Assembly (NCBI RefSeq): GCF_017874425.1 | Contig: NZ_JAGGLL010000036.1 | Location: 1 to 36,264, forward strand | Origin: Clostridium punense | GTDB lineage: Bacteria > Bacillota > Clostridia > Clostridiales > Clostridiaceae | Length of the DNA stretch: 36,264 bases | Reading direction: 5' to 3' | Shown: positions 16,038 through 23,638 of the stretch, one piece after another | Numbering within the stretch: the first letter of the stretch is position 1 | How the letters are laid out: each line of letters begins with the position of its first letter | The notes under the pieces: model-generated | Told to the model about the DNA's origin: nothing | The model's input: the letters and a program-made list of their open reading frames with translations, nothing else | Databases searched by the model: none | Position numbers and translations under genes: made by a program

Positions 16038-16155
16038 CGACTTTTGTAAGGATAATTATCCCATTATTTTTAGTGCTTAAACAAGTTTATGGAGGAGGTA
16101 AATCTCTTTTGAAAGTGGATAAACAAAAGAGATTTGTTCGTTATTTAATATATGG
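16038..16155 (+). other. Hairpin beside a strong ribosome-like site
   Basis: No accepted gene. GGAGGAGGTAAA (16091-16102) runs into a perfect 12-bp inverted repeat, AAATCTCTTTTG (16100-16111) and CAAAAGAGATTT (16124-16135). A 30-codon TTG frame follows the site but runs through the terminator at 16156, so I do not accept it as a gene. Confidence 0.4.
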
Positions 16156-16185
16156 GGCAGAGCTTAGGCTCTGCCTTTTAAATTT
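16156..16185 (+). terminator. Intrinsic terminator
   Basis: A perfect 8-bp GC-rich stem GGCAGAGC/GCTCTGCC with a 4-nt loop is followed by TTTTAAATTTTAT. It ends the transcript of the 15552 gene. Between it and the next gene, two GTTATA/TATAAC inverted pairs (about 16275-16293 and 16306-16326) are visible and could be operators. Confidence 0.85.
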
Positions 16186-16359
16186 TATATTAGAAGTCTA
16201 ATTTTAAAAAGTAAGAAATTATATTTTAAAGATTATGTTATAATAATAAGTATAATAATGAAATTATGAAGTATGTTATAGAATTACTATAACAGTAAAA
16301 ACACGCTATAACCTTGAAAGTTATAATCTATAAAAAGCAGGAAGGGAAGTGTATAATTA

Positions 16360-16896
16360 ATGCCTAATTTAGATTATCACGATGATAATATAACTGTAGA
16401 ATGGATAAATGGTATAAAATATATGAGTCCATCTCCTCATCCAAATCATGGAGTGGTATATAAAAAGATATTTACCAGGATAGCCAATTATTTAGAGGGT
16501 AAAAGCTGTGAGTTGTTTCCTGATAAAACTGACTTATGCTTAGCTAATCCTGAAAGTCCTGTAAACATAGCTGATTTAAAAAAACCTCTTGTGCCAGATT
16601 TATTCGTTGTCTGTGATAATAAATTTGAGCTTGTAGGTAATAGTATTGTAGCAATTCCAGACTTTGTGTGTGAAATAGTAAGCCCTAGTTCTGTAAAAAT
16701 GGATAATATTATAAAAAAAGAACTATATATAGCTAAGGGTGTTAAGGAATATTGGATATTAGATTATTTTGATAAGACTATTACTGTTTGTTTTAAAGGG
16801 AAAGAGAGTGTTTTTTCCTTTGAGGACGAGGTGAAAGTTAATATCTTCAATGACTTAACTGTATGTTTAAGAGATATAAGATTGTTTGAGGTGTAG
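16360..16896 (+). CDS. Uma2-family (DUF820) putative restriction-like endonuclease
   Basis: 178 residues with a PD-(D/E)XK-type core: VPDLFVVC (Asp80), PDFVCEIVSPSS (Glu105), the Lys pair near 119-120 in IIKKELYIAKGV, and the family tail GVKEYWILDY. Uma2 proteins are widespread, expanded in cyanobacteria and scattered in Firmicutes, and are thought to be nucleases, but their biological role is unclear. The gene stands alone between two terminators. The ribosome site (GGAAGGGAAGTG) is weak and far from the ATG. It may be a recent acquisition or remnant of a mobile or defence locus. Confidence 0.8.
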   Translation: MPNLDYHDDNITVEWINGIKYMSPSPHPNHGVVYKKIFTRIANYLEGKSCELFPDKTDLCLANPESPVNIADLKKPLVPDLFVVCDNKFELVGNSIVAIPDFVCEIVSPSSVKMDNIIKKELYIAKGVKEYWILDYFDKTITVCFKGKESVFSFEDEVKVNIFNDLTVCLRDIRLFEV

Positions 16897-16922
16897 TTTT
16901 ATTTTTATCCATAAGGTATAAC

Positions 16923-16955
16923 AAAAAGAAGGTAAAATTAATTTACCTTCTTTTT
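16923..16955. terminator. Bidirectional intrinsic terminator
   Basis: A 14-bp perfect stem (AAAAAGAAGGTAAA and complement) with T runs on both strands lies between the convergent Uma2 and C39-like peptidase genes. Confidence 0.9.
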
Positions 16956-16963
16956 CTTATAGC

Positions 16964-18406
16964 CTAACTAATATTCAATTTTCCATCATAAGTCAATCCA
17001 TTTTTGCAAACAATTCTAAAGTCATAAATTTCTTGGTCGTGATTTAGACCACAACAGTCAGTAATATGATTATGAGAAATCCAAAGGGAAGAATTATGCT
17101 CTTCTTTAAAGTCTAAGGTATCACCTAAAACCTCTTCCACCTTCAGGTAATGCTTAAATCTATTTTCCTTCTTCTTCTTAAACATAATGCTACAAGGACT
17201 ACTATCTTTAAGATTAATTTCTTCCTTTTCAATAAAGAGTTTATACTCTGAATATATGGTTTCACTTACTTCTTTTTTCACTTCAGTAGGGACGAAATTT
17301 ACCTTAGTTCTTTCTGGCGAAGGTTTTATAGGACCCTTTTGATGAACTACGTAAGCAACTCTTCCACTCCAAGCAGGAAGAAATTCTTCAAGAGCATATT
17401 TTAGAGATACACCTTCTTCATTTTTAGCCCCAGGGTCATTTACTACTACATATTCCTTGTTACCTTCTACGACAAAACCCTTTACTACAATGATATGTCC
17501 AAAGGTAGAAGAGCAGGCACCATTGCTTATAACAGGAAGGTTTTTATCACAATCTGGTCTTTTATATCTAACACTTACAATTACAGGATTTCCTTTTATT
17601 AATTCTCTTTTCAAATCCTCCACTGAGTTAAAGTAGGCAACATAGGACTCAAATCCAAAGGTTGATATATAGGCAGTGTTAAATACCCAGTTACCAAAGC
17701 CTTCATAGTGAGAATCATAGAGACCAAAGGCTACTTCTTCAGGGGTTATATCTACTCTGTGATATTTCAATACCATGGACGTACTAGTTGCGCTACACAT
17801 CACTGAAGCAATTTTGGGATCCTTTGTCATTTGGGAGTAAGGGTATACAGGAAGAATTCCTTCATAGTGAGTTATTACCTCTGGCCTAAAATTATCTTCA
17901 TAAACTGTAGGAATGCTCTCACCTTTTAAAGTGTTTTTTATTGTAGCAGCTACAAGGCTTAAAGAGGGAGTTGCTTTTCCATCCTCAGAGAAGAATTCTA
18001 TTTTGTATTGAAAAGCAGTAGCTGTAATACCATCCCCCTTAACCTTTAGGGTATCCGTACTAATGGAGGCCAGGTTATCTGAAATATCCGTTGCACTACT
18101 AAACCTATCACTAGTTGTAGCCCAAGTCCCAAAGGAGAGCCAATGACTCCAAGTGCCTTTTACAAAAACTCTTCCCCAAATTTTTACTCTAGTATCCTTG
18201 GGAGTGCTTGCATTCCAGGATAAAATTAAATATTCAAAGGGGGAAGTTTCAATAATATTAGAGGTATAGGTGCCCTCATTTTCATAGGTATCTACATTGC
18301 ATTTTAGTTCTATTAAACTTTTATTCTTCAGTAATACTGTGTTGTTGAAGAAGCCATCCAAAAAAGTCTCAGGAGCATTATGAATTATTAAGTTTCTAGC
18401 TTTCAT
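16964..18406 (-). CDS. C39-like papain-fold cysteine peptidase
   Basis: 480 residues. The N-terminal 165 residues form a beta-rich region with Trp-containing strands (KIWGRVFVKGTWSHWLSFG). A C39-like peptidase domain follows (about 185-355) with catalytic Cys204 (VMCSATSTSMVL), His304 (TFGHIIVVKGF) and Asp324 (VVNDPGA), all in family order. The C-terminal 120 residues are charged and carry a Cys pair (TDCCGL). No signal peptide is seen, which is unusual because most relatives act outside the cell, so it could be intracellular, or exported or released in another way. The start has GGAGG about ten bases upstream. It is convergent with the Uma2 gene and has no operon partner. Confidence 0.8.
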   Translation of the reverse strand: MKARNLIIHNAPETFLDGFFNNTVLLKNKSLIELKCNVDTYENEGTYTSNIIETSPFEYLILSWNASTPKDTRVKIWGRVFVKGTWSHWLSFGTWATTSDRFSSATDISDNLASISTDTLKVKGDGITATAFQYKIEFFSEDGKATPSLSLVAATIKNTLKGESIPTVYEDNFRPEVITHYEGILPVYPYSQMTKDPKIASVMCSATSTSMVLKYHRVDITPEEVAFGLYDSHYEGFGNWVFNTAYISTFGFESYVAYFNSVEDLKRELIKGNPVIVSVRYKRPDCDKNLPVISNGACSSTFGHIIVVKGFVVEGNKEYVVVNDPGAKNEEGVSLKYALEEFLPAWSGRVAYVVHQKGPIKPSPERTKVNFVPTEVKKEVSETIYSEYKLFIEKEEINLKDSSPCSIMFKKKKENRFKHYLKVEEVLGDTLDFKEEHNSSLWISHNHITDCCGLNHDQEIYDFRIVCKNGLTYDGKLNIS

Positions 18407-18925
18407 ATTTTACATTCCTCCTAAAGAGTAGCATTTTAACCAATATTGAATACTTATACAGTATATTTAAGAAAAAAATATTAAATTATCTATTAATTTA
18501 TATGAGATTAGGATTTTTTTAATTTATAGTAAGAAGTCTTAGGAAATTCACCATAAGACCATATTTAAGTTTACTCCTGACTATATTATACCATAAATTT
18601 ACAAGATAAGAATTATTTTCATGATTTTAAAATTTCTAAATAACCACAGGAGACAGTTTTAAAGTGAAGTTTTAAGAAAGTATAAAATATTAATGTTTTA
18701 TACATATTTTGTATTCTGCGATAATATCATGTGGTAAACAAGTATATTTGTCTTTACTATAGGTTTTTATTTGAGCCTCATTTATTTTTATGGACTCATT
18801 AAAATAAATTAATGGAAATTACAGGGAGGGGAGCAACAGCTTAAATATAACTACTAAATCTTAATAAAATACCTTTGAATATTATTAATTTTATGCTGTC
18901 ATAATATGTATAAAGAGGTGATAGC
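18407..18925. other. Intergenic region and left flank of the IS607-type element
   Basis: About 520 bp of AT-rich DNA. Visible are a weak inverted pair GTCTTA/TAAGAC (about 18536-18558) and a purine-rich GGGAGGGGAG tract near 18825. The left boundary of the IS607-type element probably lies in the last 100 bp, but IS607 elements have no inverted ends or target duplication, so I cannot fix it. No gene seen. Confidence 0.4.
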
Positions 18926-19139
18926 ATGAAATATTATACAATTGTTCAATTCTCAAAGTTAGTAGGAAGAATCATTCAACCTTTAAGACTATGGGATAAT
19001 GGAGGGAATTTAAAACCACACCATATAACAGAAGGTGGACACCGCTATTATTCTGAGCAACAAATTAATCAAGAAAGTATATAAAGCCAAGAAAATGATT
19101 AAGGAGTTGTTAGAAAATGATACTAGCGAAGAAAGTTAG
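18926..19139 (+). pseudogene. tnpA: IS607-family tnpA, internally deleted
   Basis: The frame from ATG 18926 to TAA 19082-19084 encodes 52 residues that match the MerR-like DNA-binding head of IS607 serine transposases (MKYYTIVQFSKLVG, then LRLWDNGGNLKPHH and GGHRYYSEQQIN). Immediately after, in another frame (19083-19139), is KKMIKELLENDTSEES, which looks like the C-terminal tail that overlaps tnpB in this family. The serine-recombinase core of roughly 130 residues between them is missing, so the protein cannot transpose the element. The overlap of the tail with the tnpB start is preserved. Confidence 0.8.
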
Positions 19140-20262
19140 AATTATCCCTAACCTAGAGCAAGAAGAAAAATTATGGCAATCAGTAGGAACGGCAAGGTAT
19201 ATATATAACTGGACACTTGCAACACAAGAAGAAAATTATAAAAATGGTGGCAAGTTTATAAAAGATGAAGATTTGAGAAAAGAATTAACCATCTTAAAGA
19301 AATCAGAGCTTAGTTGGCTCAATGGGGTATCTAATAATGTTGCAAAACAGGCTGTAAAAGACGGTTGCAATGCTTATAAAAACTTCTTTAAGGGGTTAGC
19401 GGATAAGCCCAAATTTAAGAGTAGAAGGAAAAGCAAACCATCATTTTATAATGATACACATAAATTAAAAGTAAAAGAGAACTTAGTATTGATTGAAAAG
19501 GTAGGCTGGATTAAGACCGCAGAGCAGATACCAATGGATATTAAATATACCAATCCCAGAATAAGTTTTGACGGGAAGTTTTGGTATATATCTGTAGGCG
19601 TTGAGAAAAAGGAACCTATACCTGAAAATACAGGTATATCAATAGGTGTGGATCTTGGACTTAAAGATTTAGCAATAGTTTCAAATATAGATAAGCCCTT
19701 TAAAAATATTAATAAAACTAAAGAAGTTAAAAGACTAAAAAAGAAATTAAAAAGAAAACAAAGACAAGTTTCAAGAAAATATGAAAAAGGTAAAATTCAA
19801 ATAGGAAAGGAAGGTGAAAACCGTTATAAGTTTACTAAAACTAATAATATAAAAAAACTAGAAAGAGAAATAAAACTTATTCAAAGAAGGCTTTCTAATA
19901 TACGTTTAAATCATATTCATCAAACAACAACTGCAATAGTGAAAACCAAGCCAAGCAGAATAGTTGTTGAAGATTTAAATGTAAAAGGTATGCTTAAAAA
20001 TAAACACCTATCAAAAGCTATTAGCGAACAATGTTTCCATAAGTTTATGAATATTTTAGAATACAAAAGTAAATTTAATGGCATTGAATTTGTTAAAGCA
20101 GATAGGTTTTATCCTTCAAGCAAAACCTGTTCTTGTTGTGGAACAATAAAGAAAGATTTAAAACTTAAAGATAGAGTTTTTACCTGTCCATCCTGCAATA
20201 GCAACATTGATAGGGATAAAAATGCATCAATAAATCTTTCAAGATACAAGGAATCAGCATAG
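19117..20262 (+). CDS. tnpB: TnpB RNA-guided nuclease (IS607/IS605 OrfB)
   Basis: 381 residues, normal length. An N-terminal helical/WED region (1-120) is followed by a split RuvC nuclease: Asp179 in SIGVDLGLKDLA, Glu285 in IVVEDLNVKGM and the Asp pair in IDRDKNASINL (365/367). A zinc finger, CSCCG (338-342) and CPSC (357-360), sits between the last two motifs. All nuclease residues are present, so the protein should cut DNA when loaded with its omega RNA. TnpB cuts the empty donor site and so helps retain the element. Here the partner transposase is broken but TnpB is not, and the gene lies 166 bp upstream of oppA. The start overlaps the old tnpA tail, as usual. Confidence 0.92.
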   Translation: MILAKKVRIIPNLEQEEKLWQSVGTARYIYNWTLATQEENYKNGGKFIKDEDLRKELTILKKSELSWLNGVSNNVAKQAVKDGCNAYKNFFKGLADKPKFKSRRKSKPSFYNDTHKLKVKENLVLIEKVGWIKTAEQIPMDIKYTNPRISFDGKFWYISVGVEKKEPIPENTGISIGVDLGLKDLAIVSNIDKPFKNINKTKEVKRLKKKLKRKQRQVSRKYEKGKIQIGKEGENRYKFTKTNNIKKLEREIKLIQRRLSNIRLNHIHQTTTAIVKTKPSRIVVEDLNVKGMLKNKHLSKAISEQCFHKFMNILEYKSKFNGIEFVKADRFYPSSKTCSCCGTIKKDLKLKDRVFTCPSCNSNIDRDKNASINLSRYKESA

Positions 20263-20385
20263 TATCAATAAAAAAGATAATGCTGATATGTACTGTTCGT
20301 TACACAGGAATTTAAGCCTTTGGAGCAACATACAAACTGGAGTAGTCTTATGATAAAATAGGTTGCGGTGAATAAGGAAAAAATC
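20263..20385 (+). ncRNA. Putative TnpB omega RNA scaffold (3' part)
   Basis: Non-coding DNA directly after tnpB, where omega RNAs of TnpB elements end. It contains GCAAC (20325-20329) and GTTGC (20362-20366), which can pair, and a purine-rich GGTGAATAAGG end. The guide would be the bases just beyond the right end, that is, toward the oppA leader. The 5' end of such RNAs usually lies inside tnpB. Assignment is by position and look only. Confidence 0.45.
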
Positions 20386-20392
20386 TCTAAAC

Positions 20393-20412
20393 AGTAGATT
20401 TTAGTAGATTTT
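20393..20412 (+). repeat. Tandem decamer in the oppA leader
   Basis: AGTAGATTTT occurs twice in direct tandem (20393-20402 and 20403-20412), 16 bp upstream of the oppA start codon and just beyond the putative omega RNA end. It could be a regulator half-site pair or slippage. Confidence 0.4.
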
Positions 20413-20427
20413 ATGTAACGGGGACTC

Positions 20428-22251
20428 ATGAAAAGGAAGTTAATAGCATTAGTAATGGTTGCTACAATGTTACTATCTGGTTGCGGCAAAGGTAAAACTC
20501 CAACCAGTGCAGATTATTCAACGGTTTATTCAGGAGAGTACACCACATTAAACTACTTAGTGACTGCTAGTGAAAATGAATTTGCAGCTGCGGCCAATGT
20601 GGTTGATTGCTTAGTTGAATATGATAAAAATGGAGTTGTTCAACCTTCTTTAGCAAAGGAATGGAAGGTATCAGAAGATGGACTCACCTGGACCTTTAAG
20701 TTACGTGAAGGAGTTAAATGGTATACCAACGATGGTAAGGAATATGCTGAAGTTACAGCACAAGATTTTGTGGACGGAATGAAGTATGTACTTAATTCCA
20801 AAAACAACTCAAGCACAGCTAATATTGCTTATGGAGCTTTAAAAAATGGAGAAAAGTTTTTTAAAGGGGAACTTACTGACTTTTCACAAGTTGGAATTAA
20901 GGCTAAAGATAAATACACTGTGGAGTACACCTTAGAAACTCCAAAACCTTATTTCTTATCTATGGTTACTTACGTTTGCTTTATGCCTGCAAATGGTAAG
21001 TTCTTAGAAGAAACAGGAGATAAGTTTGGAACAGATAATACAAAAATTCTATATAACGGAGCTTATATTCTACAAACCTATGAGCCACAAAGTAAGAGAG
21101 AGTTTGTAGCTAATGAAAATTATTGGGATAAGGATCATGTTTACATTAAGAAGTTAAACTACATCTATAATAAAGAAGCAGCAACCCTATCACCAGAACT
21201 TTATTTACGTGGTGAAATCACAGACACTTCTGTGCCATCTTCTTCTATAGATGAGTGGATGAAGGATGCTACAAAGAAAGAGCAAGTAAGGCCTGCTAGT
21301 ACTAGTTTTTATTCTTTCTTCTATGCCTTTAACTTTAATCCAAAGTTTGCACCAGAATATGAACCAGATAACTGGAAGAGAGTTGTTAATAACGTTAACT
21401 TCCGTAAATCTTTAGCAGCAGCTTTAGATAAGAAGGCAGCAATGTTAACTTCTGAACCCTATGAGCCAGAAAGAAGATTAAGCAATACAATAACTCCAAG
21501 GAACTTTGTAAGCTTAAAGGGAACAGATTACACAAAACTTGGAGACTTAAAGAAAATTTCTGAGAAGGATTCCTTTGATACAAAGGCTGCCCTAGAGTAC
21601 AAAACTAAGGCTATGGAAGAGTTAAAAGGTAAAGCAACCTTCCCAGTAAAAGTTTTAATGCCATATAACACAGGTTCTACTGAATGGACTAACCGTGCTC
21701 AAGTAGTAGAACAGCAAATGGAAAAGGCTTTAGGAAAAGATTATATTGATATAGTTTTACTACCACATCAGCCAACAGGATTCTTAAATGGAACAAGACG
21801 TGCAGGTAACTTTGCATTCATGGAGGTTAACTGGGGCCCAGACTACTTAGACCCAGAAACTTATACAGACCCATTCACACCAGACAGCAATTACTGTTGG
21901 CCACACATGGCAGAAGGTTATGCAGAGGCTAATGGGAAGAGTAAATATGAGAATTTAGTAAATGCTGCAAAAGCTGAAACCCTTGATATTAAAAAACGTT
22001 ATGAAGGCTTTGCAAAAGCTGAGGCTTTCTTAATCAATGAAGCCTTCGTAGTTCCTTATGGACTTGGTGGCGGTGGCTTTATGGCTTCAAAACTTGATCC
22101 ATTCACTTCTGAATATGCACCTTTTGGAGTATCTAACTATAAGTTCAAGGGCATGGTTATCATGGATAAAGCAATGAACACTGAAACTTATAAAAAGAAA
22201 TTTGAAGAGTGGGAAAAAGAGCGTGCTAAAGCTCTTAAATCAGCAGAGTAA
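20428..22251 (+). CDS. oppA: Oligopeptide-binding lipoprotein OppA/AmiA
   Basis: 607 residues. The signal peptide ends in the lipobox LLSGC (Cys19). The mature protein is a family 5 extracellular solute-binding protein, with LTWTFKLREGVKWY, ENYWDKDHVYIKKLN and WGPDYLDPETYTDPF as in the Gram-positive AmiA/OppA lineage. It delivers oligopeptides to the OppBCDF permease for nutrition and often for peptide signalling. It is separated from oppB by a terminator and an R1 repeat, so it is probably made in excess over the permease. The ribosome site (AACGGGG, only four bases from the ATG) is weak. The IS607-type element lies just upstream and has probably altered its promoter. Confidence 0.92.
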   Translation: MKRKLIALVMVATMLLSGCGKGKTPTSADYSTVYSGEYTTLNYLVTASENEFAAAANVVDCLVEYDKNGVVQPSLAKEWKVSEDGLTWTFKLREGVKWYTNDGKEYAEVTAQDFVDGMKYVLNSKNNSSTANIAYGALKNGEKFFKGELTDFSQVGIKAKDKYTVEYTLETPKPYFLSMVTYVCFMPANGKFLEETGDKFGTDNTKILYNGAYILQTYEPQSKREFVANENYWDKDHVYIKKLNYIYNKEAATLSPELYLRGEITDTSVPSSSIDEWMKDATKKEQVRPASTSFYSFFYAFNFNPKFAPEYEPDNWKRVVNNVNFRKSLAAALDKKAAMLTSEPYEPERRLSNTITPRNFVSLKGTDYTKLGDLKKISEKDSFDTKAALEYKTKAMEELKGKATFPVKVLMPYNTGSTEWTNRAQVVEQQMEKALGKDYIDIVLLPHQPTGFLNGTRRAGNFAFMEVNWGPDYLDPETYTDPFTPDSNYCWPHMAEGYAEANGKSKYENLVNAAKAETLDIKKRYEGFAKAEAFLINEAFVVPYGLGGGGFMASKLDPFTSEYAPFGVSNYKFKGMVIMDKAMNTETYKKKFEEWEKERAKALKSAE

Positions 22252-22464
22252 AAGGCTGTAAAAGTATTAGAAAAATCTAGGCAGATTAATAGCTGAATTT
22301 AGTAAAAATTTTAAGTTGGATTTCTAAGGATAATATTACTATACACATTCCAAAATCATAGAAAGCCAATGGAAAGTTCAATATGAGGCAAATACCTTCT
22401 TCATGTTCTCAATGGTTAGAAGAAGCTTTATTAAGATATGTAAAGATTTTAAAAAATTTATAAG

Positions 22465-22496
22465 AGCAAGGATTGCAAAGGGTAATCCTTGCTTCT
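22465..22496 (+). terminator. Terminator between oppA and oppB
   Basis: A perfect 10-bp stem AGCAAGGATT/AATCCTTGCT with a 9-nt loop is followed by a weak TTCTTA tail. It lies about 210 bp after oppA and may be partly read through, which would give more OppA than OppBCDF. Confidence 0.65.
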
Positions 22497-22498
22497 TA

Positions 22499-22656
22499 GG
22501 CATCTTCAAAAAATAAATAAGTCAATCTGCTCGTCTATTTCGTGATATACTGCGTCAACAGAGCCCTTAGATAGCCCCACTATCTGCGGAACCTGTTTTC
22601 TTGTCTATCACAAAACATCCTTCACATCTTGGACTTGTTATTTATTTTCAGATGCC
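22499..22656 (+). repeat. Repeat family R1 (MITE-like), copy 1
   Basis: 158-bp unit beginning GGCATC and ending GATGCC, with about 25-bp imperfect terminal inverted repeats (AAATAAATAAGTCA inside the left end, TGGACTTGTTATTTATTTT inside the right end). It is flanked by TTA on both sides (22496-22498 and 22657-22659), a 3-bp target duplication. The internal hairpin AGATAG-CCCCA-CTATCT is shared with copies 2 and 3; the CACAAG/CTTGTG hairpin of those copies is deleted here. Inserted between the oppA terminator and oppB. Confidence 0.85.
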
Positions 22657-22693
22657 TTAACCAATACAACCTCTAACAAAGGGAGTTGATGTA

Positions 22694-23638
22694 ATGTTAA
22701 AATACCTATGCAAAAAAGTTGGCCAATCTATATTTACACTATTTATAGTAATCAGTGCGGTATTTCTTTTAATGCGATTAATGCCTGAGGAAGGCTACTT
22801 CTCAGGAAATTACGATAAACTAGATACAGAGCAAAAAGAGATAATTTTAACTAACATGGGTCTTAGAGATCCACTACCTGTTCAACTTGGAAAGTTTTAT
22901 ATAAATCTAGCTAAAGGAGATTTAGGAGAATCTATAAAATATCGCCCTAAGGTTCCTGTAGGAGAAATTATTAAAACAAAACTTCCTTATTCTATAGCTT
23001 TCGGAGTAGGGGCAATGGCTTTATCTTTAACTTGCGGCTTATCCCTAGGGGTAATGATGGCAAGAAGTAAAAAGAAATTTTGGGACAAGATTGGTACAGG
23101 GTATATAGTATTTATCAATGCTGTACCTGCAGCTGTTTATTTCTTGTTCCTTCAGTTATATGTAACAGATGGTTTAAACCTACCAATGCTGTTTAATAAG
23201 AATAATCCTGCCAGTTGGATACTTCCTCTTGTATCTATGTCCCTTGGAAGCACTGCAGGTTATGCTATGTGGATGCGTAGATATATGGTAGATGAGTTAA
23301 ATAAAGATTATATAAGACTTGCAAGGGCAAAGGGATTAACTAGCACAGTAATTATGTTTAAGCATGTTATGAGAAATGCTTTTATTCCCATGGCTCAGTA
23401 CTTACCTTCCTCCTTACTTTTAACTATCTCAGGGTCACTATATATCGAATCATTATATTCTATTCCAGGTATGGGGGGCTTATTGGTTGATGCTATTCAA
23501 AGGCAGGATAATCCACTAGTGCAAGCTTTAGTTTTGATATTTGCAGTGATAAGCATTTTGGGGCTTTTCCTTGGGGATATCATGATGGCTATAGTAGACC
23601 CACGTATTAAACTTGAGAAGAAGGAGGGGGCAAGATAA
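22694..23638 (+). CDS. oppB: Oligopeptide ABC permease subunit OppB
   Basis: 314 residues with six transmembrane helices. The first (about 13-28) is followed by a long extracellular loop. The conserved EAA-type loop reads YIRLARAKGLTSTVIMFKHVMRNA and precedes the family end EKKEGAR. It pairs with OppC to form the peptide channel. AAGGGAG precedes the ATG by about eight bases. The 440-bp gap from oppA holds a terminator and an R1 repeat, so oppBCDF may depend on read-through or on a promoter I could not identify. Its stop overlaps the oppC start (TAATG). Confidence 0.92.
   Translation: MLKYLCKKVGQSIFTLFIVISAVFLLMRLMPEEGYFSGNYDKLDTEQKEIILTNMGLRDPLPVQLGKFYINLAKGDLGESIKYRPKVPVGEIIKTKLPYSIAFGVGAMALSLTCGLSLGVMMARSKKKFWDKIGTGYIVFINAVPAAVYFLFLQLYVTDGLNLPMLFNKNNPASWILPLVSMSLGSTAGYAMWMRRYMVDELNKDYIRLARAKGLTSTVIMFKHVMRNAFIPMAQYLPSSLLLTISGSLYIESLYSIPGMGGLLVDAIQRQDNPLVQALVLIFAVISILGLFLGDIMMAIVDPRIKLEKKEGAR

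Larger units (their letters stand above)
18926..20380 (+). mobile_element. IS607-family element, immobilised (tnpA deleted, tnpB intact)
   Basis: Consists of the deleted tnpA, an intact tnpB and a 3' non-coding region with the look of a TnpB guide-RNA scaffold. Boundaries are approximate: the left end lies before 18926 and the right end probably lies near 20370-20380, about 50 bp before the oppA start codon. Confidence 0.7.

Noticed and set aside
16109-16201. 30-codon TTG frame after GGAGGAGG
   Set aside because: It runs through a strong terminator hairpin, and the start overlaps a perfect inverted repeat.
19117-20262. TnpB as a nuclease-dead TldR repressor
   Set aside because: Asp179, Glu285 and the DRD motif are intact, so it is called a TnpB nuclease; only the neighbourhood resembles TldR loci.
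20265-20489. Minus-strand frame over the TnpB-oppA junction
   Set aside because: Overlaps the oppA signal peptide and the putative omega RNA; no ribosome site.
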